Source: Nitrososphaera sp. (lineage in GTDB: Archaea > Thermoproteota > Nitrososphaeria > Nitrososphaerales > Nitrososphaeraceae). Taken from it: a stretch of DNA of 7,744 nt. Below are positions 5,978-7,744 of this stretch, piece after piece. The DNA lies in contig JAJPDY010000048.1 of the NCBI GenBank assembly GCA_023252395.1, positions 1 through 7,744 of the forward strand, given 5' to 3'. The notes beneath the pieces were generated by a model. That model had not been told where the DNA came from. It saw only the letters and a list, made by a program, of their open reading frames with translations, and ran no database searches. Position 1 is the first letter of the stretch. The number at the start of each line of letters is the position of its first letter. Made by a program: the position numbers and the translations under genes.

Positions 5978-6139
5978 ATGGCGGGAGTTACTGAATTTAA
6001 TTCAAATTCTGGCACACTGATCGCAAGGATACGCAAACGTGACGGCCGCATTGTGAACTTTGAAAGCTCAAAGATATACAATCTATTCGCTACAACAGTA
6101 AGAAGTAAACATCACTCAAAGGTGGTCTGCAATCCCTGA
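5978..6139 (+). pseudogene. Truncated N-terminal ATP-cone fragment, ribonucleotide reductase-like
   Basis: The ATG at 5978 opens a 53-codon frame. Residues 14-35 read as the start of an ATP-cone: IARIRKRDGRIVNFESSKI, then YN. ATP-cones occur at the N terminus of ribonucleotide reductases (and in NrdR), where they bind ATP/dATP and set overall activity. After about residue 35 (base 6082) the similarity stops: the expected helix (typically A-I-x-K-A) is absent, and the frame ends at a TGA (6137-6139). No other part of a reductase is visible in the window. The fragment keeps a good promoter, so it looks like the 5' end of a reductase gene cut by insertion or deletion. It may still make a short peptide. 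One base of frame shift would join it to the DUF3800 frame, which is open over 6102-6136, so a fusion or sequencing error is the alternative. Confidence 0.6.
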
Positions 6140-6806
6140 TAACCGCGGTATAGCGTTTCTAGATGAGAGCTACAATATCAAGGTCAATGATAATTACTAC
6201 TTGGTGGCTGTATCTGTCGGCACAGGCAAATACTATGAAGCCATCTTCAAAGACATTGTAACGCGCCATAGAATCAAAGTTGGAAGGGATAGGGGCTCTA
6301 CTGAACCTGTACGAGAACTCAAATTCAGGAGTCTGTCATTAAACGAACGTCGCAGTATACTATTTGATATATCCAGATCGCAACCATATCCATCAATCCA
6401 TTTCATAAAGAACCCCAAAAGTATTGACCGGTGGCTGTCTATAGACAGTCTACTCTCCAAGGTACTTGATGCAGGAACTGGCAATAAAGTTGGTAGACTT
6501 ATACTCGATCAATCATTATTGCCGGGAAATGAAATAGATATTATCACAGAGTTGAGGCAGAAATACAATGTAGAAGCTAAGATTTGTAAAAGTCATGCCG
6601 TGCCAGGATTGCAGATAGCAGACATCGTAGTAGGTTCACTAAGAGTATATTTTGACACTGGCCATAAAACATCCATCGAACCAGTGATATCACTCATTAA
6701 TCCATCATGCCCATTAGAAAATATCATAAAAGTAAGACCCCAGGCGCTTGGCATAGTTACACCCGACACAGCGGGGTCATCCCGTGCCACCGCCTTTGAC
6801 AGCTAA
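6102..6806 (+). CDS. DUF3800 domain protein, no standard start codon before its catalytic motif
   Basis: The frame is open from 6102, after a TAA at 6099. It carries the DUF3800 signature: LDES (acidic motif at 6162-6170), ELKF (about 6315), an isolated aspartate in LILDQS (6507-6509), and GLQIADIVVG (about 6606-6635). DUF3800 proteins are thought to have an RNase H-like fold, are usually found in mobile or defence-linked DNA, and have no firmly established role. The first ATG/GTG/TTG in frame is the TTG at 6201, which lies after the DES motif and would delete it. Either the start is non-canonical (for example the ATC at 6132, which would be a conventional start with one base change), or the gene is 5'-truncated, or it is read as a frameshifted fusion with the preceding ATP-cone fragment. 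A TAA within a hairpin ends it. Base composition is AT-richer than the rib genes. Confidence 0.7.
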   Translation, partial: EVNITQRWSAIPDNRGIAFLDESYNIKVNDNYYLVAVSVGTGKYYEAIFKDIVTRHRIKVGRDRGSTEPVRELKFRSLSLNERRSILFDISRSQPYPSIHFIKNPKSIDRWLSIDSLLSKVLDAGTGNKVGRLILDQSLLPGNEIDIITELRQKYNVEAKICKSHAVPGLQIADIVVGSLRVYFDTGHKTSIEPVISLINPSCPLENIIKVRPQALGIVTPDTAGSSRATAFDS

Positions 6807-6832
6807 CATGTTTTTTCAGGGGCACATGTTAG
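6803..6832 (+). terminator. Perfect 9-bp hairpin at the end of the DUF3800 gene
   Basis: CTAACATGT (6803-6811) and ACATGTTAG (6824-6832) are perfect inverted repeats around a 12-base loop that begins with a T run. The left arm contains the TAA stop. No T tract directly follows; the nearest is at 6864-6870. It may be an mRNA-end structure, a terminator, or an end of the inserted segment. Confidence 0.35.
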
Positions 6833-6884
6833 TAAGTATTCCTACGAAGGAACATTGATTCATCTTTTTTATAAGGGTTTAGGA

Positions 6885-6949
6885 AATAAAGTGATTTATT
6901 GTAATTAGAGATATACTTATAAGTATCACAGATATTATTATGTATAATA
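6885..6949. promoter_or_regulatory. Promoter with three inverted repeats before the RHH-like gene
   Basis: Three symmetric elements precede the gene: AATAAA-GTGA-TTTATT (6885-6900), the perfect palindrome ATACTTATAAGTAT (6913-6926), and TATTAT-GT-ATAATA (6936-6949), which covers the first ATG. Their centres are about 27 and 23 bases apart. The middle one contains the TATA box (CTTATAAG), so a protein bound there would compete with TBP. AT-rich DNA makes short palindromes more likely by chance; the 14-bp perfect one over the TATA box is the strongest. Confidence 0.45.
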
Positions 6950-7236
6950 TGTCACATAATGATGAAATTAAGCCAGAGTATAAAACAATCCGATTAGATG
7001 CCACAAGTTATTACAAATTAGTAGAGCTAGGTGGATTGCTGTCCGTAGTAACAGGTACTAACCAGTCTATCTCCAGCCTTGCTAGCATGATAGTAACACT
7101 TTTTCATAGTGCGCTTTACTCTGAGCTAGTCAGGACAATAGGAAACCCTAAACTCTTAGAAGAACGGAAAGCTTTACTATCTCAGAACTTGAATTATTTA
7201 ATGGAGCTAACGAAGAACGTCAGAGTGACCAAGTAA
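6940..7236 (+). CDS. Small ribbon-helix-helix-like protein (putative DNA-binding)
   Basis: This 98-residue protein is one I do not recognise by name. YKTIRLD (14-20) reads as an exposed strand with alternating basic/polar and hydrophobic residues. A helix (TSYYKLVELGGLLSVVT), a short turn at GTNQS and a second helix (ISSLASMIVTLFHSALYSEL) follow, the strand-helix-helix order of MetJ/Arc-type DNA-binding proteins, including many antitoxins. The C-terminal third (LLEERKALLSQNLNYLMELTKN) looks helical and could hold a partner. The TATA box centre is about 20 bases from the ATG at 6940 and 29 from the ATG at 6949, so the second ATG (codon 4) fits a leaderless transcript better. No toxin-like partner is seen next to it. 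Palindromes over its promoter suggest self-regulation, which is inference. Confidence 0.55.
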   Translation: MYNMSHNDEIKPEYKTIRLDATSYYKLVELGGLLSVVTGTNQSISSLASMIVTLFHSALYSELVRTIGNPKLLEERKALLSQNLNYLMELTKNVRVTK

Positions 7237-7244
7237 GCTACTTG
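7230..7244 (+). repeat. Small inverted repeat over the stop codon of the RHH-like gene
   Basis: CAAGTA (7230-7235) and TACTTG (7239-7244) pair across AGC, with the TAA stop at 7234-7236. The stem is short and no T run follows, so a terminator role is doubtful. Confidence 0.25.
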
Positions 7245-7288
7245 CATGTGAACAGTTTGTCCACACAGAAAAACAACTTTGAATAGGC

Positions 7289-7650
7289 TTACTTGTTAAC
7301 AGCTTTTTCCAGCAATTCTCCCCACCCTTTAACTTCTAATCCTGCTCCTTGAGCCGGTGTTTGATCTTCCAATGCCATATGCGGCTTTACAAAATTATAG
7401 CGTATGCGCTGGCCTTCTGCTATTGGTGTCTTTGCGCTTTTCCAACCTCTAGTAACTTTTACCCTTTCGCGGAGTGTGCCATTCAATCGCTCAATCCTAT
7501 TGTTATTTTCGCGTTTTCTAATTCCGCAATTCTCTACACGCTTTGCATTTGGAAACGTCTTTACACCAGAGTTGTAATGACGCAGCGAGTCAGTAAATCT
7601 ACTTCTGGTTTGATTCCATGAGCATTACGTTCCGCATCTTCAAATGCCCT
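7289..7650 (-). pseudogene. Decayed IS6/IS240-type transposase, C-terminal remnant
   Basis: The C-terminal part is clear: RFTDSLRHYNSG with a catalytic aspartate (7589-7591), then GIRKRENNNRIERLNGTLRE with the catalytic glutamate (7490-7492), and YNFVKPHMAL, all typical of IS6-like DDE transposases. This frame meets a stop at 7625-7627. A separate frame upstream encodes AFEDAERNAHGIKPE (7645 to about 7601), which should adjoin the TDSL part directly, so about one base has been lost near 7601-7606. The helix-turn-helix, the first catalytic aspartate and the whole N-terminal half are missing; the similarity stops near 7650, next to the ribE end. The gene is therefore 5'-truncated and frameshifted, and cannot make active enzyme. 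I could not identify terminal inverted repeats with confidence. Confidence 0.8.
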
Positions 7651-7658
7651 CGACGGTA

Positions 7659-7744
7659 TCAAATTTTTGGTAGATTGTTGCTCACATACTTGCCGAGAAT
7701 ATCCGTCTCAATATTCACCTTGTCGCCCTTTGACTTTGTGCCAA
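7659..7744 (-). CDS. ribE: Riboflavin synthase, C-terminal end (partial)
   Basis: The minus-strand frame from 7742 to the TGA at 7659-7661 gives 27 residues, in which KGDKVNIETDILGKYV matches the closing motif of the second lumazine-binding repeat of alpha-type riboflavin synthase (typically G-D-x-VNxExDxxxKYV). Family members end about 5-15 residues after this motif, so the stop here may be natural or may come from the transposase remnant that begins within about 10 bases. The enzyme dismutates two 6,7-dimethyl-8-ribityllumazines to riboflavin and the RibH substrate. It lies on the same strand as the ribB-to-arfC operon, separated from it by the accessory segment. The fragment is short, but the motif is specific and the context supports it. 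Confidence 0.68.
   Translation of the reverse strand, partial: GTKSKGDKVNIETDILGKYVSNNLPKI

Larger units (their letters stand above)
5978..7658. other. Accessory segment between ribB and ribE
   Basis: This stretch holds a cut gene (ATP-cone), a DUF3800 gene without a start, a small DNA-binding-like gene and a broken transposase. It is visibly AT-richer, with frequent AT-only runs, than the rib genes on its left. The content points to repeated insertion and decay between two parts of the riboflavin gene set. The exact boundaries cannot be fixed: the left one is probably near 6082, where ATP-cone similarity ends, and the right one near 7655. Confidence 0.5.

Noticed and set aside
7245..7288. 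Possible IS terminal inverted repeat around GTGAACAGTTTGTCCACAC
   Set aside because: It is placed where an element end would be, but the partner end is deleted or outside the window, so it cannot be tested here.
7349..7621. Plus-strand 90-codon frame over the transposase remnant
   Set aside because: The minus strand carries clear transposase motifs; the plus translation is a hydrophobic/Cys-rich antisense product.
7601..7627. Programmed -1 frameshift in the transposase
   Set aside because: The frame change has the right direction, but no slippery heptamer is visible and the N-terminal half is gone, so simple decay explains it better.
1..7744. CRISPR arrays, tRNA or rRNA genes
   Set aside because: No regularly spaced repeats, tRNA T-arm-like sequence or rRNA core sequence was noticed on either strand.

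Overview
The window is archaeal. It carries the alpha subunit of the archaeal/eukaryotic initiation factor aIF2, a Cdc48-type AAA+ ATPase, GTP cyclohydrolase III (ArfA), which is the archaeal entry enzyme to riboflavin, and TATA boxes placed about 25-28 bases before start codons, as for leaderless archaeal transcripts. The combination of these genes with a bacterial-type riboflavin synthase end and many TTG starts suggests an ammonia-oxidising archaeon of the Nitrososphaera type (Thaumarchaeota/Nitrososphaerota). The lineage is an inference from protein character and was not confirmed by a search.

Layout. Bases 1-642 (+): the C-terminal D2 ATPase module of a Cdc48/VAT protein, cut by the window edge. 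696-1529 (+): aIF2 alpha, ending in a hairpin with a T-rich tail. 1591-2024 (+): a stand-alone Lrp/AsnC ligand-sensing (RAM) domain protein, followed 2 bases later by a 58-residue protein with two CxxC pairs. 5771-2031 (-): a tightly packed riboflavin operon in the order ribB, ribH, arfA, amidohydrolase, arfC. Each gene overlaps the next or lies a few bases from it, and three of the five use TTG starts. 5772-5977: a divergent regulatory region with overlapping inverted repeats just upstream of the rib TATA box. 5978-7658: an AT-richer accessory segment holding a truncated ATP-cone (ribonucleotide reductase N terminus) fragment, a DUF3800 gene lacking a normal start, a small ribbon-helix-helix-like gene behind three inverted repeats, and a decayed IS6/IS240-like transposase. 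7659-7744 (-): the last 27 residues of what reads as riboflavin synthase (ribE), running off the window edge.

How the genes fit together. ArfA opens GTP, ArfC reduces the ribosyl side chain, RibB makes the four-carbon unit from ribulose 5-phosphate, RibH condenses it to lumazine, and RibE dismutates lumazine to riboflavin. No known gene in the window covers the deformylation (ArfB), the pyrimidine deamination or the dephosphorylation. The metal-dependent amidohydrolase locked between arfA and arfC belongs to the nucleobase/nucleoside deaminase superfamily. That makes it a strong candidate for the deaminase step, which to my knowledge has no assigned archaeal enzyme, with deformylase as the alternative. 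The accessory segment appears to separate ribE from the rest of the riboflavin genes and to have cut a ribonucleotide reductase gene divergent from ribB.
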